A DNA stretch of 64,000 nucleotides from Promethearchaeota archaeon (GTDB lineage: Archaea > Asgardarchaeota > Lokiarchaeia > Sigyniarchaeales > SOKP01). Location of the stretch: positions 62,001-126,000 of the forward strand of contig JAHLWS010000073.1 in assembly GCA_019057795.1 (NCBI GenBank). Direction: 5' to 3'. This document shows positions 8,070 through 17,043 of the stretch, piece after piece; positions within the stretch are counted from its first letter, which is position 1; every line of letters begins with the position of its first letter. Below the pieces are notes generated by a model, which saw nothing but the letters and a program-made list of their open reading frames with translations, had not been told where the DNA came from and ran no database searches. The position numbers and the translations under genes are program-made.

Positions 8070-9191
8070 ATGATGTTTGTTAAAGAACGATGGGATTTCC
8101 TTAATAGCGAGTCAATTCTTGGGATTGAAGTAGGAGATATTAATAATAACGGAAGCTATGAAATTGTTGCTTTTTCTAAATCGGGTAAAATTCTTATACT
8201 TTCTATGAAAGGTAAATTAATTTCTGAATTAGAAATCTCAGAGAATTCCTCTATTTGGCAAGCAAAAATATGCGACATAGATCGCGATAATAAAAATGAA
8301 GTTATTTTTAGTGGTTTAGATGGTTTATTAAGAGTGTTTAAATGTAGTCCCTCCTATGAATTGAAACCTTTTTGGGCACATCAATTTGGTGCATCTATTA
8401 GCGGGTTCTTGTTTGAGGACATAAACGACAATAACACAGACGAAATCATCGCGTATTCGATAGATAAAAGCTTAAGAGTTTTAAACCCTATTAATGGATC
8501 TTTAATATGGGGTCAAATCTTTGAAGATGGAATAGGTGACGCTATAATTTATCGAGATTCTACTGACTTTGGAACAAAGGAAGTAATTGCATGTGGAAAT
8601 GATGGCTCAATCAGAGTTTTTAAGGGAAAGGATGGAGATTTAGTCTGGATTAAACGATTTAAAGATAAAATTCGTTGCGTTTCGATTTTTAAATCAAAAA
8701 ATAGAGAATTGGTTGTATGTGGAGGAGATGATAAAAAACTCCACTTAATTGATAAAATTACTCAAGAAGAAATTAAATCAATTCAATTCGACGATTATGT
8801 CTGGAAATGCTTTTCGTTTCTTCATAATGACGAAAATTATTTAGTAGTAAGTACTTATTCGTTTGAATATTTTGACGAGTCTCTTAATATCGAAGATATC
8901 GAATTCAGCTCAAAACTTATGTGCTGGAACAAAAAATTAGAAAAAAAATGGGACATAACGCACATAAATACAGAATGCTTGATTCAAACTAAAATAGATT
9001 CGAATAGTTATATTGTATTAGGAACAACTAAGGGGAAATTATTGATCATTGACGAAGTTTCTGGCAAAATTATTACTAAAATTCAAAAAAAATCGTGTTT
9101 AAACGACCTAAAATACGATTTGAAATCAAATATCTTAATTGCCTGTCATGATAACGGTTCAATATTCGCTTACTTTTTAGCGGAGTCTTAA
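8070..9191 (+). CDS. FG-GAP / PQQ-like beta-propeller protein
   Basis: The 373-residue protein consists of repeated beta-rich blades of about 45 residues. Calcium-loop-like turns recur: DINNNGSYEIV (res. 24-34), DIDRDNKNEVIF and DINDNNTDEIIAY, as in FG-GAP repeats. Blades read like VLNPINGSLIW and VFKGKDGDLVWI, as in quinoprotein/WD-like propellers. There is no signal peptide, so it is probably cytosolic and acts as a scaffold. Related propellers with no signal occur in eukaryotic trafficking complexes, but no specific family is evident. Confidence 0.72.
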   Translation: MMFVKERWDFLNSESILGIEVGDINNNGSYEIVAFSKSGKILILSMKGKLISELEISENSSIWQAKICDIDRDNKNEVIFSGLDGLLRVFKCSPSYELKPFWAHQFGASISGFLFEDINDNNTDEIIAYSIDKSLRVLNPINGSLIWGQIFEDGIGDAIIYRDSTDFGTKEVIACGNDGSIRVFKGKDGDLVWIKRFKDKIRCVSIFKSKNRELVVCGGDDKKLHLIDKITQEEIKSIQFDDYVWKCFSFLHNDENYLVVSTYSFEYFDESLNIEDIEFSSKLMCWNKKLEKKWDITHINTECLIQTKIDSNSYIVLGTTKGKLLIIDEVSGKIITKIQKKSCLNDLKYDLKSNILIACHDNGSIFAYFLAES

Positions 9192-9229
9192 CTTTGATAT
9201 TTAAATAAAAATTTTTTAAACGAATAACT

Positions 9230-9970
9230 ATGTGTCGTATGTTTTTTCAGTGTTCGCTTGAACCCTTTCAAATTGATTTTAAAATTTTAAAAAAATTTGT
9301 AGCCTCGTGCCATTGGCATTATTTAAGGAAGTATAATCTTTTTGGGCACCATGGATTGGGTTGGGGCTTCGCTTATATCTCTGAAGGTGACAACAAACTC
9401 GTAATAAAGCGAGATATAACTCAAATATACTACGCGGACTGGAAAAACCTCACTAAGATTAAAACTCGTTTCCTTTTAGTCCACGCGAGAAAAACCCTCC
9501 CTTGGAAAAAGAACTTTAGAGACGTACATCCTATAGATATTGGTGAGAAATACATCATAACTCATAATGGAATTATAAAAGGCTTTCCAGATAAAAAATT
9601 AAAAAACCCAAAATTGGAAAAAATTTATAGTAAAACTAACTTGGACACTCGAAAATATCTATGTGCTATTATTGACGAACTACAAGAAGGTAAAAGTTTA
9701 AAGAATACCTTGGAAACCCTTTTTAAAGAGATTGAGATAGGTGCTGGCGCGAACGCATTTCTATTTAATTCGCACACCTGCAATGTCATCACTAATCATA
9801 AAACTAATTTTAACGGCAGGCACCACACCTTATTTTTAAGAAAAAAACAAAAAGAAATCCTTGTAAGCACTACTCCCTTAACTGAGAATGCAAAAGAAAT
9901 TCCTAATTACTCTTTAATTCAAATTGATTTAAATAATCTAAACCTGAATGCTATGAAATTAGAATTTTAG
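9230..9970 (+). CDS. Class II glutamine amidotransferase domain protein
   Basis: An Ntn-type amidotransferase starts with Met-Cys, so Cys2 becomes the N-terminal nucleophile. Supporting motifs are GHHGLGWGFAYI (res. 41-52), VHARKTLPWKKN in the substrate-binding region and VHPIDIGEKYIITHNGII, all as in the YafJ/Dug3-like group. At 246 residues it is the glutaminase domain only, with no synthetase domain. These enzymes hydrolyse glutamine or gamma-glutamyl peptides. The gene starts 38 nt after the propeller gene and may be cotranscribed with it. Confidence 0.85.
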   Translation: MCRMFFQCSLEPFQIDFKILKKFVASCHWHYLRKYNLFGHHGLGWGFAYISEGDNKLVIKRDITQIYYADWKNLTKIKTRFLLVHARKTLPWKKNFRDVHPIDIGEKYIITHNGIIKGFPDKKLKNPKLEKIYSKTNLDTRKYLCAIIDELQEGKSLKNTLETLFKEIEIGAGANAFLFNSHTCNVITNHKTNFNGRHHTLFLRKKQKEILVSTTPLTENAKEIPNYSLIQIDLNNLNLNAMKLEF

Positions 9971-10025
9971 GTATAAATATATAATTTTAAATAAAAAAAA
10001 ATAAAAAAGGTTAATTATATCCTTT

Positions 10026-10374
10026 CTACTCTCCAGATTCTTCTTCAGCAGCTAATTCTTCCTCTAATTCTTCCAATGGAACGGGTGCCGGTGTTTAACT
10101 TGAATTCTGCGATATGCACGAATCCTGTAAGCATACTGTACCCGATCCATATAGCAATAATTGCTATTAATAATACCATAATCCAGAGTGGTAGAACTGT
10201 GAATAATCTCCAATCGAGCCAATCGATATTAAATATTCGGAAGACAGCGTCCCAATTTGGGTCCCCACCAAGAGTGCCAAACCATAAATCAACGACGCTT
10301 CCCAGAGTATAAACTACCGCGATAAGGATACCAAGGAGCATGACGATTGCGCCAATTATCTTATCTTTTGCCAT
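10026..10374 (-). CDS. Small membrane protein with acidic tail; apparent one-base frameshift
   Basis: From the ATG at 10374 the frame gives a membrane protein with two to three hydrophobic segments (res. 4-30 and 65-90) and then runs into an unlikely basic end with a stop at 10045. One base further along, the other frame reads TPAPVPLEELEEELAAEEES to a stop at 10026-10028, a sensible acidic tail. Removing one A from the AAA run (TTT at 10094-10096 on the plus strand) joins the two frames as EFKL-TPAP. I take the joined form as the real product. It is either an indel (assembly or natural) or a +1 frameshift. The function is unknown. Confidence 0.55.
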
Positions 10375-10488
10375 TATCAATACCTTTGTTTTAAGTTTTT
10401 AGTATATTTTTTCAAGCACATTTACATTGCTTAATATTATTTTTAAAATTATATTAAATTAAAACCATTCGTTAAAGGACGAATTTTT

Positions 10489-10650
10489 ATGGATTACAAA
10501 ATCCTTAATGCCCTTAAAACTGGGCTTTCAGCTGATATTTGGCACCTCAAGCATTTTCGAACTCATAACGAAATTTTTTCTAACATTTATGAACCCAAAC
10601 CACTTTCTGATAGACTTAGAAAAGTACTCTTTAATTGTGATGTTTCATAA
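10489..10650 (+). CDS. Possible 53-residue hypothetical protein
   Basis: An ATG at 10489 opens a 53-codon frame ending TAA at 10648-10650. The peptide is amphipathic, with no membrane segment or cysteine motif. It lies 57 nt before ribokinase on the same strand. It has no recognised relative and no strong ribosome-binding site, so it could be spurious. Confidence 0.3.
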   Translation: MDYKILNALKTGLSADIWHLKHFRTHNEIFSNIYEPKPLSDRLRKVLFNCDVS

Positions 10651-10707
10651 ATTGATAATATAATGCGAAGAGAGTTCGAAAAATCGCGATTTTAAAGTGG
10701 TAAAATT

Positions 10708-11679
10708 ATGTCAAATAGCAACCAATACGTTCTAATTATTGGTTCGAGTAATATGGATTTAAACATATACTCGCAACGGTTACCGGAACCTGGTGAAACT
10801 GTAACTGGGGGCACATTTAAGCAATTCCTGGGAGGAAAAGGTGCGAATCAAGCGGTAGCTTCTGTGAGATCGGGGGCTAATACTATTTTTATTGGTAAAG
10901 TCGGCATAGATTCGTACGGAGACCAAATGATTTCTCAATTAAACAATGAAGGCGTGGACATAGAACATATTATAAGGGATCCTTACGAATCGAGCGGAAT
11001 CGCTTTTATAATGATAGACGAAAACGGAGAGAACGTGATTAGTGTAGCTCCTGGGGCAAATTTCAATTTAACGCCAGAAGACATTCGAATTAATTCCGAA
11101 GTCATTAAAGACGCTAACGCTTTGATCGTTCAGATGGAAATTCCCATTGATTCAATTGAAGAAATTTTTAAAATAGCAGTTCAAGGGAAGGCTGTAAAAA
11201 TTCTTAATCCTGCGCCGTTAAAACCTATAAGTTTATCAATTTTGAGAAATATTGATGTAATAATCCCCAACGAGGGAGAACTACTACGTTTACATTCGCT
11301 TCTAAATCTTAAAGAGTTAGTTGGCAAATCTAAAGGTAAAATTATTCAAGCTTCAAAAGATATTTCAAAATTAGGAGTTAAAACAATCGTAACTACATTA
11401 GGTAGTAAAGGATGTATGGTATATAGCGCTATAGAAGATAAAATTACTGAAATACCCGCTTTTAAGGTTAAACCCGTTGATACAGTAGGCGCTGGAGATT
11501 GCTTCAACGGAGTTTTAGCAAGCAAGTTAAATCAAGGGGAAGATTTAATCACTTCGGTAAAGTATGCAACAGTTGCTGCCTCAATAGCAGTAACGAGGAA
11601 AGGAGCGCAAGAATCAATGCCATTTATTGATGAAATTGAAGCACGCTTCAAAAAATATATAGATATTTATGTGATATAG
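10708..11679 (+). CDS. rbsK: Ribokinase (PfkB family)
   Basis: Ribokinase phosphorylates D-ribose at O5. The 323-residue product has the PfkB signature 1 region (FLGGKGANQAVA, res. 40-51) and signature 2 around DTVGAGDCFNGVL, with the anion hole and base in GAGD at 261-264. NMDLNIYSQRLPEPGET near the start is the ribose-binding segment typical of ribokinases. A GTGG-containing leader precedes the ATG. Together with the cupin gene 20 nt downstream it suggests a small sugar-related operon. Confidence 0.88.
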   Translation: MSNSNQYVLIIGSSNMDLNIYSQRLPEPGETVTGGTFKQFLGGKGANQAVASVRSGANTIFIGKVGIDSYGDQMISQLNNEGVDIEHIIRDPYESSGIAFIMIDENGENVISVAPGANFNLTPEDIRINSEVIKDANALIVQMEIPIDSIEEIFKIAVQGKAVKILNPAPLKPISLSILRNIDVIIPNEGELLRLHSLLNLKELVGKSKGKIIQASKDISKLGVKTIVTTLGSKGCMVYSAIEDKITEIPAFKVKPVDTVGAGDCFNGVLASKLNQGEDLITSVKYATVAASIAVTRKGAQESMPFIDEIEARFKKYIDIYVI

Positions 11680-11699
11680 ACAATGTAGGTGTTAAAAAG

Positions 11700-12374
11700 A
11701 TGTTAGAAGAGATAATTCAACCTGAGAAAGGCACAAATCTTAGAAAAAATGGGCAAGAAGAACTAACAATTTTGATAGATTCAAATGCTCTAAAAAAAAT
11801 ATTTCTTATAAATGGAACCATATTTTTCACTCAAAATTTAAACACATCTAATCTAGTTGTTAAACCAAACGATTATTACATGATAATTAATAAAGGAGAT
11901 GAGGAAATTAATGTAAAATATAGTATCGATATTTCTAGTCATATGGTAATTTATGAACCTTATCTGTACGAATCGTCTAAAAAAGAAATTTTTAATCTAA
12001 TTCGGTTTAGCAAGAAATATAGCGTTCCAGATGGATACATCGACACTTTAGCTAAGTGGTACAGTATTAAATTCACATATCCTAATTATAATTTAATATT
12101 TATTAAACCGAAGATAGGAATCTCCATTCAAACTCACAAATTTAGAAGTGAAACATGGAAAGTATTGAAAGGCAAACCAATAATAATTAACGGGAATAAA
12201 GTACATTATTTTGTTGAAAATGGAACAGAGTTTTTAAACGCAAAAATGACTTACCATTCCGTTATAAATCCAAATAACAATCCTGAACAATTTGTTTTAA
12301 TAGAAGAAAAATGGAGCGGTGAATTCGACGAAGAAGATATAATAAGAGCGTTCAACCCCAATAATTATCATTAA
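11700..12374 (+). CDS. Cupin protein, mannose-6-phosphate isomerase type II-like
   Basis: The C-terminal half (res. 125-220) reads like the cupin of ManC/PMI-type proteins: IKPKIGISIQTHKFRSETW, then a KGKPIIINGNK turn, later YHSVINPNNNPEQFVLIEEKWSG and EEDIIRAF. In canonical enzymes the first motif is SLQYHHHRSEHW; here it carries fewer histidines, so the metal site may be altered. The N-terminal half may be a second, degenerate cupin barrel. The gene follows ribokinase by 20 nt, likely the same operon. Sugar-phosphate isomerase activity is plausible but not proven. Confidence 0.65.
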   Translation: MLEEIIQPEKGTNLRKNGQEELTILIDSNALKKIFLINGTIFFTQNLNTSNLVVKPNDYYMIINKGDEEINVKYSIDISSHMVIYEPYLYESSKKEIFNLIRFSKKYSVPDGYIDTLAKWYSIKFTYPNYNLIFIKPKIGISIQTHKFRSETWKVLKGKPIIINGNKVHYFVENGTEFLNAKMTYHSVINPNNNPEQFVLIEEKWSGEFDEEDIIRAFNPNNYH

Positions 12375-12519
12375 TTATTATTCCTGAAAGTAAGAATTTA
12401 CTACTCATTTTAACCGATTATATAAGAGATTTTGAGATGATATAGTTTTCCTTGGAGTTCACATTCCAACCTTTTAAATTTTGTGTTTTTAGTTCCTCTG
12501 TTTTAATAAAATTAAAATT

Positions 12520-12538
12520 TGATAGATAACTTCTATCA
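12520..12538 (+). other. Hairpin upstream of the ribosomal operon
   Basis: TGATAGA, a 5-nt loop and TCTATCA form a perfect 7-bp hairpin about 70 nt before uS19. It lies upstream of the likely TATA box, so it would be a DNA site, or part of a longer leader if transcription starts earlier. Confidence 0.35.
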
Positions 12539-12572
12539 TTACACGAAGTAATAAAAGTGTAAAAAAAAACAT

Positions 12573-12580
12573 TATAAATT
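12573..12580 (+). promoter_or_regulatory. Candidate TATA box of the ribosomal operon
   Basis: TATAAATT lies about 28-35 nt before the uS19 ATG (12608), after a stretch of A residues. A GGTGG motif at 12598-12602 can serve as ribosome-binding site. This is the only promoter-like signal before the 9.5-kb cluster. Confidence 0.4.
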
Positions 12581-12607
12581 AAATGGAACAAGTAGATTGG
12601 TGGAAAA

Positions 12608-13141
12608 ATGGCTCCAAATGAAGAACTGAAAGATGGAGAACAGAAAGAAACGAAAACAGAAGATGCTGCAAAAGAATCTTCCAAAGAATCTGAAGAAGTA
12701 AAAGATACCGAAGAATTAGATCTTGCAAAAGAAAGAGATCGTCTTAAATTTCATTACAGAGGTCATACATTAGACGAATTAAAGAGAATGAATATGGACG
12801 CGTTTATTCAATTATTACCAGCACGAGCGCGAAGATCTCTAAAAAGAGGATTACCTCCTAGACAGAAAAAGCTCCTTGAAAGGCTAAGACGAGCATACAG
12901 AGCTAAAAAAAGAGGAAAAGATCTTCTTACGCGAACACATGTGAGAGATATGTTGATTTTTCCTGAGATGGTAGGTTTGAAAATAGGCGTCTATAACGGA
13001 AAACAATATGAAGTTGTTGATGTAAAACCTGAAATGATTGGACATTACTTAGGAGAGTTTTCACTCACTAGAAGGCGCGTTCAACATGGTTCTCCCGGAA
13101 TTGGGGCCACACGTTCAAGTAAATATGTTCCTTTAAAGTAA
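12608..13141 (+). CDS. rps19: Small ribosomal subunit protein uS19
   Basis: The product is the archaeal/eukaryal type of uS19 (S15 in eukaryotes), located at the head of the 30S subunit. The conserved core runs from [14 protein letters not shown] through [12 protein letters not shown], then the [24 protein letters not shown] segment, and ends [17 protein letters not shown] ... [14 protein letters not shown]. At 177 residues it is longer than usual because of a 40-residue Glu/Lys-rich N-terminal extension. It opens the ribosomal cluster; uL2 and other S10-side genes do not precede it here. Confidence 0.95.
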   Translation: MAPNEELKDGEQKETKTEDAAKESSKESEEVKDTEELDLAKERDRLKFHYRGHTLDELKRMNMDAFIQLLPARARRSLKRGLPPRQKKLLERLRRAYRAKKRGKDLLTRTHVRDMLIFPEMVGLKIGVYNGKQYEVVDVKPEMIGHYLGEFSLTRRRVQHGSPGIGATRSSKYVPLK

Positions 13142-13183
13142 TTTATATGATAATAATATAATAACTAATTGAGATGATATAAA

Positions 13184-13663
13184 ATGCCTAACTGGGGTTA
13201 TTCCTTTAGCGAAGAAAAATACGATGTAGATAGGTTAGCAAAAGCTTCAGGGAGAGATTTACGGATAAAGCCAAAACCCTCAAGAGAAATTTGTGCCGTG
13301 ATAAATGGTATGAAATTGGACCAAGCTAAAGGGTTTCTTGAAAAAGTTATTCAGTTAAAACAATCAGTGCCTTTCAGAAGACATAAAAAAAAACAAGCTC
13401 ATAGAAAAGATTTAAAACAATTCAATTGGTATGCCGGTAGATATCCCCAAAAAGCGGCCGCAAGAATCTATGAACTTCTCACTTCCGTCGAATCCAACGC
13501 AGAATATAAAGGCTTAGACGTCGATCAATGCAGGATTATTCACGCTGCTACGCATAGGGGTCGAATCATAAAGCGCTACATTGAACGCGCTCACGGTCGA
13601 TCGACCGCAAAATTTAGGCATTTAAGTCATGTAGAAATTGTAATTTACGAATTTCCAAGTTAA
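13184..13663 (+). CDS. rpl22: Large ribosomal subunit protein uL22
   Basis: uL22 lines the peptide exit tunnel. The 159-residue archaeal form is complete. Visible hallmarks are SREICAVINGMKLDQAKGFLEKVI, PFRRHKKKQAHRKD, and the C-terminal loop HRGRIIKRYIERAHGRSTAKF that reaches into the tunnel, followed by HVEIVIYE. The gene keeps the canonical position between uS19 and uS3. A GAGATGA motif precedes the ATG. Confidence 0.96.
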   Translation: MPNWGYSFSEEKYDVDRLAKASGRDLRIKPKPSREICAVINGMKLDQAKGFLEKVIQLKQSVPFRRHKKKQAHRKDLKQFNWYAGRYPQKAAARIYELLTSVESNAEYKGLDVDQCRIIHAATHRGRIIKRYIERAHGRSTAKFRHLSHVEIVIYEFPS

Positions 13664-13703
13664 TAAAAATAAATTAATAAAAAAAAGTTAAATATTAAAG
13701 ATA

Positions 13704-14516
13704 ATGACTCCTTTGGCAAAACATTTCATTGAACAGGGCATCAAGTTGATGCAAATTAACGAATTCTTGCGCTCAGAGTTTGTTAGAGCTGGATTTGCAG
13801 GTATTGACATGCAACAGACACCACTCGGCGTTAGAATCACTCTAAAGACCTCCCGTCCAGGCCTCGTCATTGGAAAGGGCGGCAAACGTATTCAAGAGAT
13901 TACGGATATCTTACAAGAAAAATTTGACCTGGAATTACCCCAGATAGAGGTAGAAGAGGTTTCTAACCCCGATTTAAACGCCCAAATTATGGCTGAGAGG
14001 CTAGCGTATAGTCTCGATAGAGGAAGGCATTATAGAAGGGCAGGTTATTACATATTACGTAAAATTATGGATTCTGGCGCAAGGGGTACAGAGATTATAG
14101 TTTCGGGTAAGGTCACTTCACAACGCGCCAGGACAACTGTGTTTAGAGCGGGTACAATGAAAAAATCGGGCCAACCTGCTCAAGTAGGTGTGGACAAAGG
14201 AGTAGCTCAATGCGTTCAGAAGAGTGGAACTCTTGGGATCATAGTAAAAATTATGCAAGCGGACATAAGAATGGGAGACACAGTTAAAATTAATAATGAA
14301 GCACTAGCAACAGTGCAAGCAAAAAAGGCAGCAGAATTAGCCAAAACGAGAGCAGAGAAAGATTACGAAATTAGCGTAGAAGAAGGAGAACTCACCGAAG
14401 TAGAAAAAGAATTATTCGAAGAAGTAGAAGAAGAAGAAATTTCTGAAATTTCGCTGAAGCCAGAAAAAGAAGACGAAGAAAAAGATAATGAAAAGGAAAC
14501 AAAAGGAAAAAAGTAA
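13704..14516 (+). CDS. rps3: Small ribosomal subunit protein uS3
   Basis: uS3 sits at the mRNA entry of the 30S subunit. The KH domain motif LVIGKGGKRIQEI is at about residues 51-63. The C-terminal S3 domain shows AERLAYSLDRGRHYRRAGY and IVSGKVTSQRARTTVFRAG. The last 50 residues or so are very acidic (EEVEEEEISEIS... to DEEKDNEKETKGKK), longer than many archaeal homologues. The ATG at 13704 gives the usual PLAKHFIEQGI start. Confidence 0.96.
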   Translation: MTPLAKHFIEQGIKLMQINEFLRSEFVRAGFAGIDMQQTPLGVRITLKTSRPGLVIGKGGKRIQEITDILQEKFDLELPQIEVEEVSNPDLNAQIMAERLAYSLDRGRHYRRAGYYILRKIMDSGARGTEIIVSGKVTSQRARTTVFRAGTMKKSGQPAQVGVDKGVAQCVQKSGTLGIIVKIMQADIRMGDTVKINNEALATVQAKKAAELAKTRAEKDYEISVEEGELTEVEKELFEEVEEEEISEISLKPEKEDEEKDNEKETKGKK

Positions 14517-14531
14517 AAAAGAGTGTAAAAG

Positions 14532-14741
14532 ATGGATATTATTACCGCGGCAAAAGTCCGAGAAATGGACGAACGAGAAAGGGAGCGAACCCTATTAACG
14601 TTAAGAGAAGAATTAATGATGTTATACAGCCAACAAACGGGTGGTGGTATTGCTGATAATCCCGCAAAGGCAAAACTTTTAAGGAAACAAATTGCAAGAG
14701 TTCTTACAGTAAAAAATGAAATGAAAACGTTGAATGTATAA
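14532..14741 (+). CDS. rpl29: Large ribosomal subunit protein uL29
   Basis: uL29 is a small helical protein next to the tunnel exit, close to the SRP docking site. The 69-residue product has the expected signature: AAKVREMDERERERTLLTLREELMML, then KAKLLRKQIARVLTVKNE. The gene overlaps the start of the RNase P component gene by one base, consistent with coupled translation. Confidence 0.93.
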   Translation: MDIITAAKVREMDERERERTLLTLREELMMLYSQQTGGGIADNPAKAKLLRKQIARVLTVKNEMKTLNV

Positions 14742-15034
14742 TGATAAGTCCAAAATATTTGATTTACCACGATTTAATTGGCTTTAAGGCGTACGCTAAA
14801 CTTAAATCAAAATCAAATAGTACCACATTTTCGGATATTGGTATGATAATTGACGATACACGAAATATGTTAATATCTGAAAAAAATAATACAATAAAAA
14901 AGTATATCAAAAAAGATTATATTTTTAGATTCAAACTTGAAGAAGGAACGTTAGAATTAAATGGATCTAAAATTGTTGGCGTTCCTGAAAACAGATTAAG
15001 AAGTTTAAAAAAAAAGAAGTGGTTGAGAAAATAA
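14741..15034 (+). CDS. rnp1: Ribonuclease P protein component 1 (Rpp29/Pop4)
   Basis: Archaeal Rnp1, the homologue of eukaryotic Rpp29, stabilises RNase P RNA for tRNA 5' processing. The 97-residue product has the Sm-like barrel features: DLIGFKAYAK, IGMIIDDTRNMLIS, KKDYIFRFKLEEGTLELNGSKIVG and the final PENRL. Its position between uL29 and uS17 is the archaeal norm. The tight overlaps suggest that tRNA processing and ribosome synthesis are co-regulated. Confidence 0.9.
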   Translation: MISPKYLIYHDLIGFKAYAKLKSKSNSTTFSDIGMIIDDTRNMLISEKNNTIKKYIKKDYIFRFKLEEGTLELNGSKIVGVPENRLRSLKKKKWLRK

Positions 15035-15035
15035 A

Positions 15036-15386
15036 ATGAGCGTTCGAAATATCGGTATTCCCGGAGTAAATCCTCCAAAAGCGCGTGAATGTAGCGATAA
15101 GGATTGTCCTTTTCACGGAAATACACGAATAAGAGGTAAGATTACTCAAGGAGTAGTAGTTAATAAAAAATCAAAAAACACTGTAATTGTTAGACAAGAT
15201 TATGTTCAATTTGTTAAGAAGTATCAACGATATGAAAGGCGTAATTCGCGTCTTGCATGTCATTTACCCGAATGTTTGACTCCCGAAATTCAAGTAGGAG
15301 ATTTAGTGCGTGTAGGAGAAAGCAGAAAACTCTCAAAGACGAAAGCATTCATAGTATTAGATAAAATAAAGAGTGGGGCGATGTAG
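15036..15386 (+). CDS. rps17: Small ribosomal subunit protein uS17
   Basis: uS17 binds 16S rRNA in the body of the 30S subunit. The archaeal form has an N-terminal zinc-type pair (ECSDKDCPFHG, res. 18-28) that is visible here. It is followed by KNTVIVRQDYVQFVKKYQRYERR and HLPECLTPEIQVGDLVRVGESRKLSKTKAFIVL. It begins one base after the Rnp1 stop codon and ends directly against uL14. Confidence 0.95.
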   Translation: MSVRNIGIPGVNPPKARECSDKDCPFHGNTRIRGKITQGVVVNKKSKNTVIVRQDYVQFVKKYQRYERRNSRLACHLPECLTPEIQVGDLVRVGESRKLSKTKAFIVLDKIKSGAM

Positions 15387-15812
15387 ATGGGAACTAGAAG
15401 AAAAATGGGAAGAAAAACGCAGATGAAAGCAAGAACTAGTTACGGTGTACAAAATGGTACAAAAATTTTTATTACTGATAATTCTGGTGCAAAGATTGCA
15501 CAAATAATTAACGTCGACCATGCAAAAACCCGTTTAAGAAGGTTGCCAAAAGCTTCTGTAGGGTCAGTTTGCACAGTAACCGTTAAAAAAGGTCGCCCTG
15601 ACTTACGCGGAACTATATTGAAAGCTGTAATCGTTAGACAAAAGATGATATATAGGCGAGTAGACGGCACAAGATTATCTTTTGAAGATAATGCAGGCGT
15701 TTTAATAACCAAGGAAGGCGATCCTAAAGGTACAGAAATTCGAGGTCCAATTGCGAGGGAAGCTGCTGAATTATTTCCACGTTTAGCATCCATTTCTTCA
15801 TTAATTATTTAA
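15387..15812 (+). CDS. rpl14: Large ribosomal subunit protein uL14
   Basis: uL14 forms intersubunit bridges and contacts translational GTPases. The 141-residue product has the family core: ITDNSGAKIAQIINV, then PKASVGSVCTVTVKKGRPDLRG, YRRVDGTRLSFEDNAGVLI and GPIAREAAELFPRLASI. The start ATG is directly after the uS17 stop codon with no gap. Confidence 0.96.
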   Translation: MGTRRKMGRKTQMKARTSYGVQNGTKIFITDNSGAKIAQIINVDHAKTRLRRLPKASVGSVCTVTVKKGRPDLRGTILKAVIVRQKMIYRRVDGTRLSFEDNAGVLITKEGDPKGTEIRGPIAREAAELFPRLASISSLII

Positions 15813-15837
15813 TTAAGATCATAAGGTTAAAAAAAGT

Positions 15838-16269
15838 ATGAAAGCAAAATCAAAACAGCCTAAAAAGCAGCGGAAAGCATTATTTAATTATAAGAATCAT
15901 CAAAGGTCAAAACTATTATCAACAAGAATTGCTGATTTTTTAAGAGAGGAGTATGGGATTAGAACACTTCCCCTTAGAGTTGGTGATGGGGTTAAAATTG
16001 TGAAGGGTGAATTCAAAAATTTTGAGGGAGAAGTTATGGAGATCACGAAAAACCAGAGAACAAAAATTAAGGAAGCAACTTTTGATAAAGCAGATGGAAC
16101 GCAGTTTCATCCAGCTATTCACATATCGAATTTGGTAATAACAAAATTCGCTAAAGAAAAAAAAATGGACCCCTGGCGGGCAAGTATGATTGACAGGAAA
16201 TACATTTTTGGGATAAGGGAAGAAGAGCTAAGAGCTCCAAAAAAACAAAAAGAGGAGGGGGCGAAATAG
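15838..16269 (+). CDS. rpl24: Large ribosomal subunit protein uL24
   Basis: uL24 starts 50S assembly near the tunnel exit. The archaeal/eukaryal (L26-like) form is recognisable from KQRKALFNYKNHQRSKLL, then EEYGIRTLPLRVGDGVKIVKGEFKNFEGEV, which contains the KOW motif. The 143-residue length is normal. Its stop codon is adjacent to the start of eS4. Confidence 0.94.
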   Translation: MKAKSKQPKKQRKALFNYKNHQRSKLLSTRIADFLREEYGIRTLPLRVGDGVKIVKGEFKNFEGEVMEITKNQRTKIKEATFDKADGTQFHPAIHISNLVITKFAKEKKMDPWRASMIDRKYIFGIREEELRAPKKQKEEGAK

Positions 16270-17022
16270 ATGACTAGACATGGTGGTTCAAGAGCGTTAA
16301 AAAGACTCAACACGCCTAAATTTCTACAAATAAAAAGAAAGCACGGCAAGTTCTTTATGAAGCCATCACCTGGTCCTCATCCAAGGAGATTCTGCTTGCC
16401 TTTACTCCATATTGTCAGGGATCTTCTGAAGATAGTCGATAACCATAGAGAAGCGAAAAAATTAATAGGACTCGGTAATTTTAAAGTAGATGGAAGGGTA
16501 GTAAAAGATACAACATATCCAGTAGGTTTAATGGATGTGCTAAGTATAGAAAAAATGAACAAAAATTATCGAATTCTGCCAGATTCTCACTATGGATTAA
16601 TACTGCATGAAATAACTGAAGCAGAAAGTACTTTTAAATTATGTCGAATAACCCAAAAAACCACGATAAAGGGAGGACATATTCAATTAAATTTGCACGA
16701 TGGAAAGAACATTCTAATACTAGTTAAAGACCCAAGTAACACTAAAGAGGATATTTACAAAAGAATGGATGTTTTAAAAATTTCCGTTCCTGAGCAAGAA
16801 ATTCTTAAAGTGTTAAAGTTCAAGGAAGGAAATTTAGCAGTAATCATGTCCGGGAAAAATATTGGACAGTTAGGGAAAATTAAAAATATATTAAAGCGTT
16901 TTGGTCCAAAAGCAAGTACGGTTTCCATTCAGCATAACTCAGAGCATACTGAAACCCTTTTAGACTATACATTTATTATAGGAGAGGATCAATCCGAAAT
17001 TAGTTTACCAAAAATAGAATAA
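16270..17022 (+). CDS. rps4e: Small ribosomal subunit protein eS4
   Basis: eS4 is specific to archaea and eukaryotes. The 250-residue product shows the N-terminal GGSRALKRLNTPKFLQIKRK, an S4-like RNA-binding segment (LPLLHIVRDLLKIVDNHREAKKLI ... FKVDGRVVKD), and a C-terminal KOW-like region (FKEGNLAVIMSGKNIGQLGKI). The order uL24-eS4-uL5 is the archaeal standard. Confidence 0.96.
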   Translation: MTRHGGSRALKRLNTPKFLQIKRKHGKFFMKPSPGPHPRRFCLPLLHIVRDLLKIVDNHREAKKLIGLGNFKVDGRVVKDTTYPVGLMDVLSIEKMNKNYRILPDSHYGLILHEITEAESTFKLCRITQKTTIKGGHIQLNLHDGKNILILVKDPSNTKEDIYKRMDVLKISVPEQEILKVLKFKEGNLAVIMSGKNIGQLGKIKNILKRFGPKASTVSIQHNSEHTETLLDYTFIIGEDQSEISLPKIE

Positions 17023-17043
17023 AATAAAGAAGTGAATTCAATT

